Of a stretch of 64,000 bases of DNA, positions 32,976 to 41,712 are shown one piece after another. Position 1 is the stretch's first letter, and each line of letters opens with the position of its first letter. Source of the DNA: an uncultured Alphaproteobacteria bacterium (GTDB lineage: Bacteria > Pseudomonadota > Alphaproteobacteria > RF32 > CAG-239); the NCBI GenBank assembly GCA_934271715.1, contig CAKQRZ010000010.1, positions 1 to 64,000 of the forward strand, given 5' to 3'. A program made the position numbers and the translations under genes. The notes under the pieces are model-generated. The model ran no database searches. It had not been told where the DNA came from and was given only the letters and a program-made list of their open reading frames with translations.

Positions 32976-34106
32976 ATGGTAAATTTTTCGCGTCAAAGTC
33001 ATAATGCGGTAGTCAAGTGGCTGTGGACTGTAGATAAAGTCACGCTGTTTGTGGCGTTTGCCCTGCTGCTTATCGGTGTGATTCTGGATATTACCGCCAG
33101 TCCGGCGATTGCCCGCAAACTAAAGCTTGATGATTTTGCTTTGGTGCGCAAGCAGATTCAGTTTGTGGTGCTGGGCAGCGGAATTATTCTGGGCATGTCG
33201 CTGTTCAGCCTGCAGACCATCCGCCGGATTTCCATATTCGGGTTTGTGCTGCTGTGGGGCTTGCTTCTAGGAACTTTGTTTTTCGGCGTAGAAATTAAAG
33301 GCGCGCGGCGCTGGATTTATTTATGCGGATTTTCTTTGCAGCCGTCAGAGCTGATGAAGCCTATTTTTATCGTATGGACGGCTTGGCTTTTGGAACGCAG
33401 CAAAAAGCTGGATTATTTTAAGGGCTGGCATTGGGCGTTTGTTTCCTATTTTATGGTTGTGGCGCTGCTGCTTTTGCAGCCGGATATCGGCATGACGCTG
33501 CTTATCAGCTCTATTTTTGTGCTGCAGCTGTTTTTGGCGGGGCTGCCGTGGATGCTGGTTGGTGTTGCCGGCGTCGGCGGCGTCTGCGCCTTGTTTGTAC
33601 TGTATTTTACCTATCCGCACTTCAGAGCGCGCGTAGACCAATTTTTATACGGCACCGATGAAACCAGCTTTCAAATCAATAAAGCCATGCAGGCTTTTCA
33701 GAATGGCAATCTGGTCGGCAAAGGACCGGGAGAAGGCACGGTAAAGCTGACTATTCCGGATGCTCACACGGACTTTGTTTTTGCCGTTGCCGGCGAAGAA
33801 TACGGGGTCTGGCTGTGCCTGATTATTATTGCACTGTTTTCGGTAATTGTCATCCGCACGCTTAAGCAGTCTATGAAAGAAAGCAACTTGTTTGTAATGT
33901 ATGCTGAAGTCGGGTTAGCCGCTTCTTTGGGGCTGCAGGCGTTTGTGAATATGGCCTCATCGCTGCATATTATTCCGACTAAGGGCATGACGCTGCCGTT
34001 TATATCTTACGGCGGTTCATCGCTGCTGGGAACGGCCATAGAAATAGGTATGCTGCTGGCTATCACGCGTAAAAACACAGCTTCGGAAGATAAGGATTTA
34101 TATTGA
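32976..34106 (+). CDS. ftsW: septal peptidoglycan polymerase FtsW
   Basis: The 376-residue SEDS-family protein has about ten membrane segments. Motifs include RWIYLCGFSLQPSELMKP, LLQPDIGMTLL, the catalytic-loop Asp region and FISYGGSSLLG. It follows mraY by 11 bases and overlaps murB by one base. Confidence 0.93.
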   Translation: MVNFSRQSHNAVVKWLWTVDKVTLFVAFALLLIGVILDITASPAIARKLKLDDFALVRKQIQFVVLGSGIILGMSLFSLQTIRRISIFGFVLLWGLLLGTLFFGVEIKGARRWIYLCGFSLQPSELMKPIFIVWTAWLLERSKKLDYFKGWHWAFVSYFMVVALLLLQPDIGMTLLISSIFVLQLFLAGLPWMLVGVAGVGGVCALFVLYFTYPHFRARVDQFLYGTDETSFQINKAMQAFQNGNLVGKGPGEGTVKLTIPDAHTDFVFAVAGEEYGVWLCLIIIALFSVIVIRTLKQSMKESNLFVMYAEVGLAASLGLQAFVNMASSLHIIPTKGMTLPFISYGGSSLLGTAIEIGMLLAITRKNTASEDKDLY

Positions 34107-35023
34107 TGACGGAATTGCTGCAGACTTTGCCTGAAGTTAAAGGCGAATATAAATTTCAGGAGCCGCTGAAAAAGTATACATGGCTTAATGTCGGCGGTCC
34201 GGCAGAAGTTATGTTTTTTCCGGCCGATGCGGAGGATTTGCAGTATTTTTTACAGCATAAGCCGGCAAATTTGCCTGTGTTCGTCATCGGCTCCGGTTCA
34301 AATTTATTGGTGCGCGACGGCGGAGTGAAAGGCGCGGTTATAAAGTTAAAAGCTCCGGCTTTCAGCGGCTGGAAACTGCAGGATAATATTCTGTGCGCCG
34401 GCAGCGGTCTTAAAAATGCGGCGCTGAAAAATATTCTGCTGCAGAATGGGCTTTCCGGTTTGGAATTTATCTGTTCTATCCCCGGAAGCATCGGCGGGCT
34501 GGTGCGCTCAAACGCCGGATGTTTCGGCGGCGAGCTTGCGCAGGTTCTGCAAAAAGCCAAAGTTATGGATGCTAAGGGAAATATTTTTGAAGCGGCGGCG
34601 GAAGATTTCCATTTCAGCTACCGGCACAGCGATTTTCCGGCAGATTGGATTATTTTGGAGCTGTATCTGAAAACAGCAAAAGCTCCCAAAGAACAGATTG
34701 CGGCGGTTATTGCTGAAAATGCTGCTTACCGGACTGAACATCAGCCGCAGAATGTGCGTACGGCCGGCTCTACTTTCAAAAATCCGGCGGGCGGCAGAGC
34801 TTGGGAGCTGATTAAAAATTCCGGCGGCTGCGGTCTGAAAATCGGCGGCGCTTCATTTGCTGAAAAACATTGCAACTTTATGATAAATGACGGCACGGCA
34901 ACGGCAGCTGATTTAGAAAATTTGGGCGAAACCGTGCGGAAATTGGTAAAAAAGCAAACCGGTGTAAATTTGGATTGGGAAGTTAAGATAATAGGCGAAA
35001 AAAATGGGTGCGATGGAAAATAA
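34106..35023 (+). CDS. murB: UDP-N-acetylenolpyruvoylglucosamine reductase
   Basis: The 305-residue FAD enzyme makes UDP-MurNAc. FAD-binding and active-site motifs are IGSGSNLLVRDGG, CSIPGSIGG, SYRHSDF and GSTFKNP. The ATG at 34106 overlaps the ftsW stop (TGATG). Its 3' end overlaps ftsQ by 20 bases. Confidence 0.95.
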   Translation: MTELLQTLPEVKGEYKFQEPLKKYTWLNVGGPAEVMFFPADAEDLQYFLQHKPANLPVFVIGSGSNLLVRDGGVKGAVIKLKAPAFSGWKLQDNILCAGSGLKNAALKNILLQNGLSGLEFICSIPGSIGGLVRSNAGCFGGELAQVLQKAKVMDAKGNIFEAAAEDFHFSYRHSDFPADWIILELYLKTAKAPKEQIAAVIAENAAYRTEHQPQNVRTAGSTFKNPAGGRAWELIKNSGGCGLKIGGASFAEKHCNFMINDGTATAADLENLGETVRKLVKKQTGVNLDWEVKIIGEKNGCDGK

Positions 35024-35807
35024 AATATATGCTCCGGTGCTGTGGCCTTACCGCCTGCTCGGCAATATGATTCTGGTCGGCTTTATCTGGCTGCTGACTT
35101 TCGGCGTTATTACCATCCGCCACAATTTAGTCAGCAAGCACATAGATTCTCTGCTGACTGAAATTTATAACAAAACCGCAACTGCAGGCTGGGGATTGGA
35201 TGACGTTACTTTGGAGGGGCGTGAAAAAACTTCTAAAGACGATGTTCTGCATGTTATCGGGCTGAAGCGCGGCGACAATATTTTGGAAATAGACTTAAAA
35301 GCCGTCTGCGAAAAAGTCAAAACTCTGCCGTGGGTTAAAGAAGCCAGCGTCAGCCGCCGCTATTTTCCGAATGTTATTCATATCAGCATCCGCGAGAAAA
35401 AAGTAAAATCTATCTGGCAGTATCAAAATGAGTTTTATCCGATTGACGAAGACGGAAAAATTATAGAAACCGAATATGTCCTGCAGAAAAATATATTGCA
35501 GATAGTGGGGCAGGGCGCGCCGGAGCATATAAATTCTTTGCTTAATATCATAGAAAACGACAAAGAGCTGTTTTCCCGGGTTAAGGTTGCCAATTTTATT
35601 TCCGGACGCCGCTGGAATTTGATTTTTGACGATGTTTTGAACGGTATCACGGTTAAGCTGCCGGAAGAAGATGTGGCAGACGCCTGGAAAAAATTAGTTA
35701 AATTAGATAAAACACGCGGTATTCTTAAACGTAAATTAACTTTCATTGATTTAAGATTAAAAAATAAAGTTATTGTGAAAATCAGTAACAAAAACGCTAA
35801 TATGTAA
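35004..35807 (+). CDS. ftsQ: cell division protein FtsQ
   Basis: The 267-residue bitopic protein has one N-terminal membrane segment (LLGNMILVGFIWLLTFGVI), a POTRA domain (VIGLKRGDNILEIDLKAVCEK, LPWVKEASVSRRYFPNVIHI) and a C-terminal FtsQ beta domain. ATG codons at 35004 and 35013 are both possible starts. Confidence 0.9.
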   Translation: MGAMENKIYAPVLWPYRLLGNMILVGFIWLLTFGVITIRHNLVSKHIDSLLTEIYNKTATAGWGLDDVTLEGREKTSKDDVLHVIGLKRGDNILEIDLKAVCEKVKTLPWVKEASVSRRYFPNVIHISIREKKVKSIWQYQNEFYPIDEDGKIIETEYVLQKNILQIVGQGAPEHINSLLNIIENDKELFSRVKVANFISGRRWNLIFDDVLNGITVKLPEEDVADAWKKLVKLDKTRGILKRKLTFIDLRLKNKVIVKISNKNANM

Positions 35808-35830
35808 TTGAAAGTTAAGGATAGTTTGCC

Positions 35831-37063
35831 GTGAATCGCTCTACTATTGCGGCCTTGGATGTAGGCTCATCAAAAGTTTGCTGTCTGATTGCACATGTGG
35901 GCAAAGACAAAAAAATAAACGTTGTCAGCTATGGCTACAACGCGTCTAAAGGCATTAAAAACGGCGTTATAACGAATGTCAACGAGGCGACGATTTCGGT
36001 TTGCAACGCGGTGGAAGCTGCCGAGCAAATGGCGGGCGAGCGCATTGACAGCGTGATTTTGAATGTTTCCGGCGACAAAACTTTCAGCCGCCTTTGCACG
36101 GCTTCTATCTCGCTTAAGAAAAACCGCCCGATTAGCGATATAGATGTAGAAAAAGTTAAGAATAAAGTTAAAATCAATGTAGAAAACAATGAGCTGATTC
36201 ATTGCCTTTCTACCGGTTACCGCATTGACGGCGGCGAAGATATCAAAAATCCGCTGGATATTTACGGCGAAGAGCTTTCGGCCGGAATTTTGCTGGGCAT
36301 GTATCCGCATATTTTGTATAAAAATCTGCAGTCTGTTGTGGAGGCAGCGCACTTGGAAATAGAAAAACGGGTGTTTTCGGCTTTTGCTTCCGGCATGTCG
36401 TGTTTGGTGGAAGATGAGCGCGAATACGGCGCGACAATTATTGATATTGGCGGCGGCACAACCAGCATTGCCACATTTAAAAACGGCGGTCCGGTTGCTT
36501 TTTCCACTCTGCCGGTGGGCGGTATAAATATTACAAAAGACATTACTCAGGGGCTGACAACCTCCTTTGCCCACGCCGAGGATTTGAAAAACCGCCACGG
36601 CTGTGCTTTTTTGGTCAGCCATGATAAATATGAAAGCATAAATGTTTATCCGCTGGGCGAGGAAGATGACAGCTCTATCCGGCAGATGCACCGTTCGGAT
36701 TTAATCAATATTATCGCCCCGCGCGTGGAAGAAATTTTTGAAATGGTGGCGCGCCGCTTGGCTCAGCAGGGTTTGCAAAATCAAAAAAATCATCGTGTGG
36801 TGCTGACCGGCGGCTGCAGCCAGCTTCCGGGAATCCGCGACGTCGCCGCCGTGATATTGGATAAGCAGGTGCGCTTGGGCAGCCCGCGCAATATCGCCGG
36901 TGTTCCGGAAATTATCAATAATCCGATATTTTCTACCGCGCTCGGGCTGCTGCAGCTGGCCACAACATCTATGGAGCGCAAGCCGCATAAAGTTATCAAC
37001 AGCCCGAACGGCGAGGGCGGTAAATTGATGAAAATTTTTAACTGGATTCGGCAAAATTCTTAA
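35831..37063 (+). CDS. ftsA: cell division protein FtsA
   Basis: The 410-residue actin-like protein anchors FtsZ. Nucleotide-binding strands are ALDVGSSKVCCLIA and IIDIGGGTTSIATF, and VLTGGCSQLPGI is in the adenosine loop. The C-terminal amphipathic helix (GGKLMKIFNWIRQNS) is the membrane anchor. It uses a GTG start, preceded by AAGGA. Confidence 0.93.
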   Translation: MNRSTIAALDVGSSKVCCLIAHVGKDKKINVVSYGYNASKGIKNGVITNVNEATISVCNAVEAAEQMAGERIDSVILNVSGDKTFSRLCTASISLKKNRPISDIDVEKVKNKVKINVENNELIHCLSTGYRIDGGEDIKNPLDIYGEELSAGILLGMYPHILYKNLQSVVEAAHLEIEKRVFSAFASGMSCLVEDEREYGATIIDIGGGTTSIATFKNGGPVAFSTLPVGGINITKDITQGLTTSFAHAEDLKNRHGCAFLVSHDKYESINVYPLGEEDDSSIRQMHRSDLINIIAPRVEEIFEMVARRLAQQGLQNQKNHRVVLTGGCSQLPGIRDVAAVILDKQVRLGSPRNIAGVPEIINNPIFSTALGLLQLATTSMERKPHKVINSPNGEGGKLMKIFNWIRQNS

Positions 37064-37140
37064 AAACGGTAACAAAAACTTAATATATTTCAGCTATTTT
37101 AATCCATATATGTAAAATTTTCTAATTGGGAGAAAAATAG

Positions 37141-38817
37141 ATGTCAATAAAGTTGGGTGTTGCCGATACCACAGTATCACATTTGAAACCGCGCATTGCC
37201 GTAATCGGCGTGGGCGGCGGCGGCGGAAATGCCGTAAATAATATGATTGCCAAAAATTTGGAAGGCGTGGATTTTGTGGTAGCCAATACCGATGCCCAAG
37301 CTTTAGCGCATTCTTCGGCCAGCCGTAAAATCCAGCTGGGTTTGGAAATAACTCAGGGTCTGGGCGCCGGCGCCCGTCCGGAGATCGGTAAAATCGCCGC
37401 TGAAGAAGCAAAAGAAGAAATTGCCCGCGAGCTGGAGGGCGTGAACATGGTGTTTATTACTGCCGGCATGGGCGGCGGCACTGGTTCAGGCGCGGCTCCG
37501 GTTGTGGCGCATATTGCTAAAGAAAAAGGCATTTTGACTGTCGGCGTCGTAACCAAGCCGTTTAGCTTTGAGGGGCGTAAGCGTATGGAAACCGCCGAAA
37601 GCGCTCTTGCTAATTTTACCAGCGAAGTTGACAGTATCATTGTAATCCCAAACCAAAACCTTTTCCGTATTGCCGATAAAAAAACCACGTTGGCCGAAGC
37701 CTTTTTAATGGCTGATGACGTGCTTTATTCCGGTGTGCGCTCTATTACCGATTTGATGATGATGCCGGGGCTGATTAACTTGGACTTTGCCGATGTTAAA
37801 AACATTATGCAGGATAAAGGCAAAGCCATTATGGGAACCGGCGAAGCCGATGGCGACAACCGCGCTGAAGAAGCCGCTAAACAGGCTTTGTCTAATCCGC
37901 TTTTGGATGACTGCACCATGCACGGCGCTAAAGGCGTGTTAATCAATATTACCGGCGGCGACGACATTACCTTGATGGAAATTGACGAAGCGGCCAACAT
38001 CATCAAAGAAGAAGTTGACGATAATGCCAATATTATTTTCGGTTCCAGCTATGATGAAGCTTTGGCCGGTAAAATCCGCGTTTCTATCGTGGTAACCGGC
38101 ATCAGCGACGGAAAGCCTCAGCCTGAAGCTTTGCCGCGCACTAAAGAGCCGTCTTTAATTGACCAAAGCTATGATGATTCTAATTTTGTGCCGACCGTTG
38201 TTCCGGCTGAAAATTTAATTGTGGAAGATGTAGCTCCGGTTTCTTTGGATTTGCCGGAAGACAGCGAGCCTGCAGCTCCTTTGGAGACCGCAGAGGAAAA
38301 TACTCAGCCGGCTGCCGAAGATAATGCTTTGGCCGATGATTTTGCTTCATTGGATAAATCGGATGAACTGCCGGAAGTGCCTCAGGCCTCTGCTTTGTTT
38401 AATGCTATTATGAACAGCTCCGCCAACAAAACCGAAGATGAAGAAGCCGGCACCGAAGAATTGAATGTTGCGGCAACAAGCAAAGACAGCGACTTTTTCT
38501 TCAGCTCAACATCTTTGCAGAATATCAGCGAAAAAGAAGACGAACCGGTTTTGTTCAAAGAGCATGATTCGGATATCTTCAAAGACAGCAAACCTGCAGA
38601 ACCGGCAAACGAACCGGAAGATGACAGCCATGCTGATGAAGACGATGTAAAGCCGACCTTTATTGAACGCGTTATCGGCTACCGCAATCGCAAAAAGAAA
38701 GAAGAAGTAGAAGAACTGCCGGAAAATATTGTAAAGTTCTCTGCAGAAGACAACAATGACGTTCCTGAGCTTTCCAGCGATGAGTTAGACATTCCGTCTT
38801 TCCTGCGCCGCAAATAA
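37141..38817 (+). CDS. ftsZ: cell division tubulin homologue FtsZ
   Basis: The 558-residue GTPase has GVGGGGGNAVNNM, the tubulin signature GMGGGTGSGAAPVVA and T7 loop NLDFADVKNIM. The globular domain ends near residue 320. An acidic, low-complexity linker of about 220 residues leads to the conserved C-terminal peptide DIPSFLRRK, which binds FtsA. The long linker is typical of alphaproteobacteria. Confidence 0.97.
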   Translation: MSIKLGVADTTVSHLKPRIAVIGVGGGGGNAVNNMIAKNLEGVDFVVANTDAQALAHSSASRKIQLGLEITQGLGAGARPEIGKIAAEEAKEEIARELEGVNMVFITAGMGGGTGSGAAPVVAHIAKEKGILTVGVVTKPFSFEGRKRMETAESALANFTSEVDSIIVIPNQNLFRIADKKTTLAEAFLMADDVLYSGVRSITDLMMMPGLINLDFADVKNIMQDKGKAIMGTGEADGDNRAEEAAKQALSNPLLDDCTMHGAKGVLINITGGDDITLMEIDEAANIIKEEVDDNANIIFGSSYDEALAGKIRVSIVVTGISDGKPQPEALPRTKEPSLIDQSYDDSNFVPTVVPAENLIVEDVAPVSLDLPEDSEPAAPLETAEENTQPAAEDNALADDFASLDKSDELPEVPQASALFNAIMNSSANKTEDEEAGTEELNVAATSKDSDFFFSSTSLQNISEKEDEPVLFKEHDSDIFKDSKPAEPANEPEDDSHADEDDVKPTFIERVIGYRNRKKKEEVEELPENIVKFSAEDNNDVPELSSDELDIPSFLRRK

Positions 38818-38837
38818 GCTTTTGCACAACGTTTTAA

Positions 38838-38868
38838 CCCCCGCCTGCTTCAAAACCGGCGGGGGTTT
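38838..38868 (+). terminator. terminator after ftsZ
   Basis: CCCCCGCC (38838-38845) pairs with GGCGGGGG (38858-38865), followed by TTT. It closes the division cluster and separates it from the convergent prepilin gene. Confidence 0.75.
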
Positions 38869-38875
38869 CGCTATA

Positions 38876-39769
38876 TTAAAAGAATAATGTAACCGAGCAA
38901 ATTTCTTTAGATTTATTGCAGGCGCTGCAGGCTCTATGAATTTCATCAAGTTTCAGATTGCTCAGACAGGGGCGGGCAGAGGTGCAGTTTTTGTCGCCGT
39001 CAAAGACAACAGCATCAGATACAGGCTGCCACAAAGAAACTCTTTCTACTGCGCTATGTAAAGGAATTGCTATATTATTATAGATTTCCGTGCATAATTT
39101 TTCGGAAAAATTTGCCGAGTAATTGCCTTCGTCAGTATAGGTAACGCCGCCCAGATAAAAATCAACAGTTAATGAATTAGCTTGAATGTTAGTATATATT
39201 TGTATCTGATTTCCCATACTGTCTAAGGCTTGAACATTGTTTTTTATATGCCAGCTATTGGGGATTAAATTAAGAGCTTTAGCCAGACCGGTTAAATCAT
39301 CGTTATTATAGCCGCCTGCTGTATTTTTCTTTATGTCGTCAACATGCTCCAATAAACCATAAATCAACATGCTGTATTCCCCGATTGTTTTATTGATTTT
39401 CCACTTCTCCATAGCTTTGCTATAACCGGCAATCCCACCGACGCTAAGCACGCCGATAATTGCCAGAACTCCGAGCATTTCTATCATACTTCTCCCAAAG
39501 GAATTTGCGCCTCTGCCGCCAGTCATCCTAGGTCGTGACGCACAGTCTGTACCTAGAATCTTGTCACACCAAGGGCGGTGCAGCCCCTCGCCCCGTGAGG
39601 GAGAGGGTGACGCCTTGGCGTCGGGTGAGGGGTATTTAAAGAATGTGTAAAAGGCACTAAACAAGCGACCAAAGTCCAAACCCGAAACGTCATACTTGTC
39701 GTCACACCCTGCAGGCTGTGGCAGACGAGTATCCATGACTTTGTTGCCAACGGCAACGCATATTGACAT
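38876..39769 (-). CDS. type IV prepilin-like protein with a repeat-expanded leader
   Basis: The predicted mature protein begins after the Gly codon at 39496-39494: RSMIEMLGVLAIIGVLSVGG, with Glu at +5. The mature part of about 200 residues has C-terminal paired cysteines and ends CSVTLFF. The listed start is only the first in-frame ATG. The same frame is open without a stop from 40018, and the true start is probably the ATG at 40029, out of frame by one CT unit in this sequence. From there the leader is about 178 codons. It is made of a conserved segment plus three or four dispersed repeats, translated as VMDTRLPQPAG, YPSPDAKASPSPSRGEG and RPWCDKILGT. Confidence 0.75.
   Translation of the reverse strand: MSICVAVGNKVMDTRLPQPAGCDDKYDVSGLDFGRLFSAFYTFFKYPSPDAKASPSPSRGEGLHRPWCDKILGTDCASRPRMTGGRGANSFGRSMIEMLGVLAIIGVLSVGGIAGYSKAMEKWKINKTIGEYSMLIYGLLEHVDDIKKNTAGGYNNDDLTGLAKALNLIPNSWHIKNNVQALDSMGNQIQIYTNIQANSLTVDFYLGGVTYTDEGNYSANFSEKLCTEIYNNIAIPLHSAVERVSLWQPVSDAVVFDGDKNCTSARPCLSNLKLDEIHRACSACNKSKEICSVTLFF
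39583..39660. repeat. dispersed repeat (GAGGGAGAGGGTGACGCC type), copy 1
   Basis: The sequence around GAGGGAGAGGGTGACGCCTT through GAGGGGTATTTAAAGAA matches 62580-62655. In both places it lies in the prepilin leader and reads FFKYPSP(D/N)AKASPSP. Confidence 0.65.
39678..39759. repeat. 82-bp dispersed repeat, copy 2
   Basis: Same length as, and near-identical to, 14693-14774. Here the repeat is within the open frame of the prepilin leader. Confidence 0.7.
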
Positions 39770-39783
39770 TGCATGCGCAATGA

Positions 39784-39838
39784 CATCATGGATTCTCTGC
39801 CGTGGTACTTCCGGCAGGGAGTACCGGCGAAGAATGAC
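39784..39838. repeat. dispersed palindromic repeat, copy 2 (GGTACTTCCGG...AGTACC type)
   Basis: Reverse-complement relative of 18578-18630, in frame in the prepilin leader upstream of the first ATG. Confidence 0.65.
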
Positions 39839-39991
39839 GCCGAAAGTGGTGCTGGAAAAGCGCGGAAACGTGCCGCCTGCTAGTTTTGTTCTTAATGCGT
39901 TATTACCGAAAGTATCATTTTTTCTGCCAAATCCTGAAAAAAAGTGCTGAACGGCAGAAAAAGCGCCTTTAATCAGATGTTCAGGATTTGC

Positions 39992-40006
39992 AGAGAGAGA
40001 GAGAGA
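39992..40006. repeat. CT/AG dinucleotide tract, copy B, between start codon and prepilin frame
   Basis: Fifteen alternating A/G bases on the plus strand. Translation from the ATG at 40029 reads MKNKLSKGLSLSLQ and stops at TGA shortly after the tract. Deleting one CT unit shifts the reading into the long open frame SANPEHLIKGAFSAVQH... that leads to the prepilin motif. The 62.9-kb copy needs one unit gained, which gives the same frame. Confidence 0.75.
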
Positions 40007-40026
40007 CCTTTGCTTAGCTTATTTTT

Positions 40027-40096
40027 CATCTTTCTTTCCTCTATATTTTAGTTGTTTTACATTTTTATTCTACACCAGCCTCACTCCCTAAGTCAA
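40027..40096 (-). promoter_or_regulatory. promoter, ribosome-binding site and start codon of leftward prepilin gene, copy B
   Basis: On the minus strand TTGACT (40096-40091), 18 bases, TAGAAT (40072-40067), then AGAGGAAAG just before the ATG at 40029-40027. All elements are conserved in copies A and C. Confidence 0.65.
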
Positions 40097-40110
40097 CCGT
40101 ATTTTTTTGG

Positions 40111-40707
40111 TTATGGGGTTTGGGTTTTTAGAAATTGATAAATCGTGTAGGTGCTGACGCCGTGGATTTTGGCGATTTGAGTTTTAGGCGTTCCGCTATG
40201 GATAAGGCTTAAAATGCTGCGTTCTTTGCCATCCCAAACATGCTTTTTATTTTTGCTGCCGCTCACTCGTCCAAGTCTTTTACCGTTAGCTTTAAGCCGT
40301 GTCAGAGCCTCTTTAGTGCGCTGGCTGATTAAATTCCGCTCAATTTCTGCCGAAAGCGAAAAGGCAAACGCCAAAACCTTGCTCTGAATATCCGCGCCCA
40401 AACGGTAATTGTCTTTTATTGTCCAGACCTGCGCTTCTTTTTTCATGCACAAATTAAGTATAGTCATAATCTGCAGCAAATTACGCCCCAGCCGCGAGAT
40501 TTCAGAACATATTAAAATATCGCCTTTCTTAAGCTTTTTCAGCAGATTTCCCAATTTCCGCTTTTCAAAATCTTTGGTCCCGCTGATGGTTTCGGTTATC
40601 CATTTTTCAACTTTGATTTTTTTCCGCCGACAAAAATTGCAGATTTCAAATTTTTGGTTTTCTAAAGTCTGCTTATCGGTTGAAACTCTCACATATCCGT
40701 ATATCAT
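40111..40707 (-). CDS. serine recombinase (resolvase/invertase family)
   Basis: The 198-residue protein has the resolvase N-terminal catalytic domain: YGYVRVSTDKQTLENQ with the nucleophilic Ser8, and ILICSEISRLGRNLLQI with conserved Arg residues. A long helix follows, then a C-terminal helix-turn-helix (TPKTQIAKIHGVSTYTIYQF). Length and form match DNA invertases and Tn3 resolvases. It occupies the place where the other two loci carry a rightward prepilin gene. Its stop lies 15 bases from the end of the shared prepilin upstream region. The substrate is unknown. Confidence 0.9.
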   Translation of the reverse strand: MIYGYVRVSTDKQTLENQKFEICNFCRRKKIKVEKWITETISGTKDFEKRKLGNLLKKLKKGDILICSEISRLGRNLLQIMTILNLCMKKEAQVWTIKDNYRLGADIQSKVLAFAFSLSAEIERNLISQRTKEALTRLKANGKRLGRVSGSKNKKHVWDGKERSILSLIHSGTPKTQIAKIHGVSTYTIYQFLKTQTP

Positions 40708-40794
40708 TTTATTTATCTCCGTTTTTGTTGTAAAAAATGAAGTATAAAATAAAATTTTTCGGCTTAGCTTCCTGAAATGCGGCTATAAAATTAA

Positions 40795-40824
40795 ACACCC
40801 TTTTTAAGCAGATAAAAAGGGTGT
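40795..40824 (-). terminator. terminator of the lipoprotein gene
   Basis: ACACCCTTTTT pairs exactly with AAAAAGGGTGT around AAGCAGAT, downstream of the stop at 40845 on the minus strand. Confidence 0.85.
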
Positions 40825-40844
40825 CGCAGAATATCTGATAAATT

Positions 40845-41624
40845 CTAGTCCAGCAGCATATATTCTATGCGCTCCGGATATACATCCATAACCTTAAAGC
40901 GGATGCCGTTGATTTCCACAAGGTCTTGCTCTTGCGGAAATACATAGCGCTGGAAGAAGCCTTCGCTGGCATCGGCATTGCTGTAATCGGTGTATATAAA
41001 CGCCATATAGCCGTTTTCCAGACCGTCGTATTTAAGTTCAAACTGCAGTTTAGGGTCGCTGACGGTTTCGCGTGTTGCTTTTTTCTGCTCTAATCCTAAG
41101 CCTTTAGGATGAATAATGGCGGTTTCGCGCGGCATTAAAAGCTGACCTTTATACAAGTGGCAGATATAGTTTAAGAAGTTGCCTTTTTCATCCACCAGCA
41201 GCATGTCTCCGATATCATTTCCCGGAACCACTAAAAAGTAATTGCCGTTGAGCTTGACTTCGCCGATCGGCTCAAAAAGCTGATCCTGATGAATTTGCAC
41301 TGCGTAATTGCTGCCGGTAATGTCGCCGTCGGATCTGGCAATCAGCTGCGGTTTGGCAAAGTTCTGCACTGTGTAGGTCTGAGCGTCTACCATACGCTGT
41401 CCTAAATTGGCCGAAACCACAACATTATGTTTGTAAATGCGGGTGTTCAGGGTTTTGCTGTCGGTCATTCTTTCATCAGAGGCGCCGTCCATCGGGTCGT
41501 AGTAGTTAATCGCCATAAGTTTATACGGACGCACATTGTTCAGCCAATAATCATCATGGTCGCTTTCAAAAACCGTGCATGCCGCCAACAAAATAGAAGA
41601 AAGAGTAATAAATATTTTTTTCAT
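40845..41624 (-). CDS. lipoprotein, unknown function
   Basis: The 259-residue protein has a lipobox LLAAC, with lipidated Cys16. The mature part is mostly beta-like with no recognisable motif, and contains YFLVVPGNDIGDMLLVDEKG and a C-terminal RFKVMDVYPERIEYMLL. It is probably anchored in the envelope. It is divergent from prmA. Confidence 0.7.
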   Translation of the reverse strand: MKKIFITLSSILLAACTVFESDHDDYWLNNVRPYKLMAINYYDPMDGASDERMTDSKTLNTRIYKHNVVVSANLGQRMVDAQTYTVQNFAKPQLIARSDGDITGSNYAVQIHQDQLFEPIGEVKLNGNYFLVVPGNDIGDMLLVDEKGNFLNYICHLYKGQLLMPRETAIIHPKGLGLEQKKATRETVSDPKLQFELKYDGLENGYMAFIYTDYSNADASEGFFQRYVFPQEQDLVEINGIRFKVMDVYPERIEYMLLD

Positions 41625-41712
41625 GATAAGCTCTTTTTAATGGTTTATTTAGTATACTAAGCTTAAATTTATATCAAAGTTAGTAAAAAAAGTAATAACG
41701 AAAGACAAAAAA

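Noticed and set aside
38876..40707. Complete insertion sequence or integron
   Set aside because: No terminal inverted repeats, transposase or attC sites were seen around the recombinase; only the recombinase gene itself is supported.
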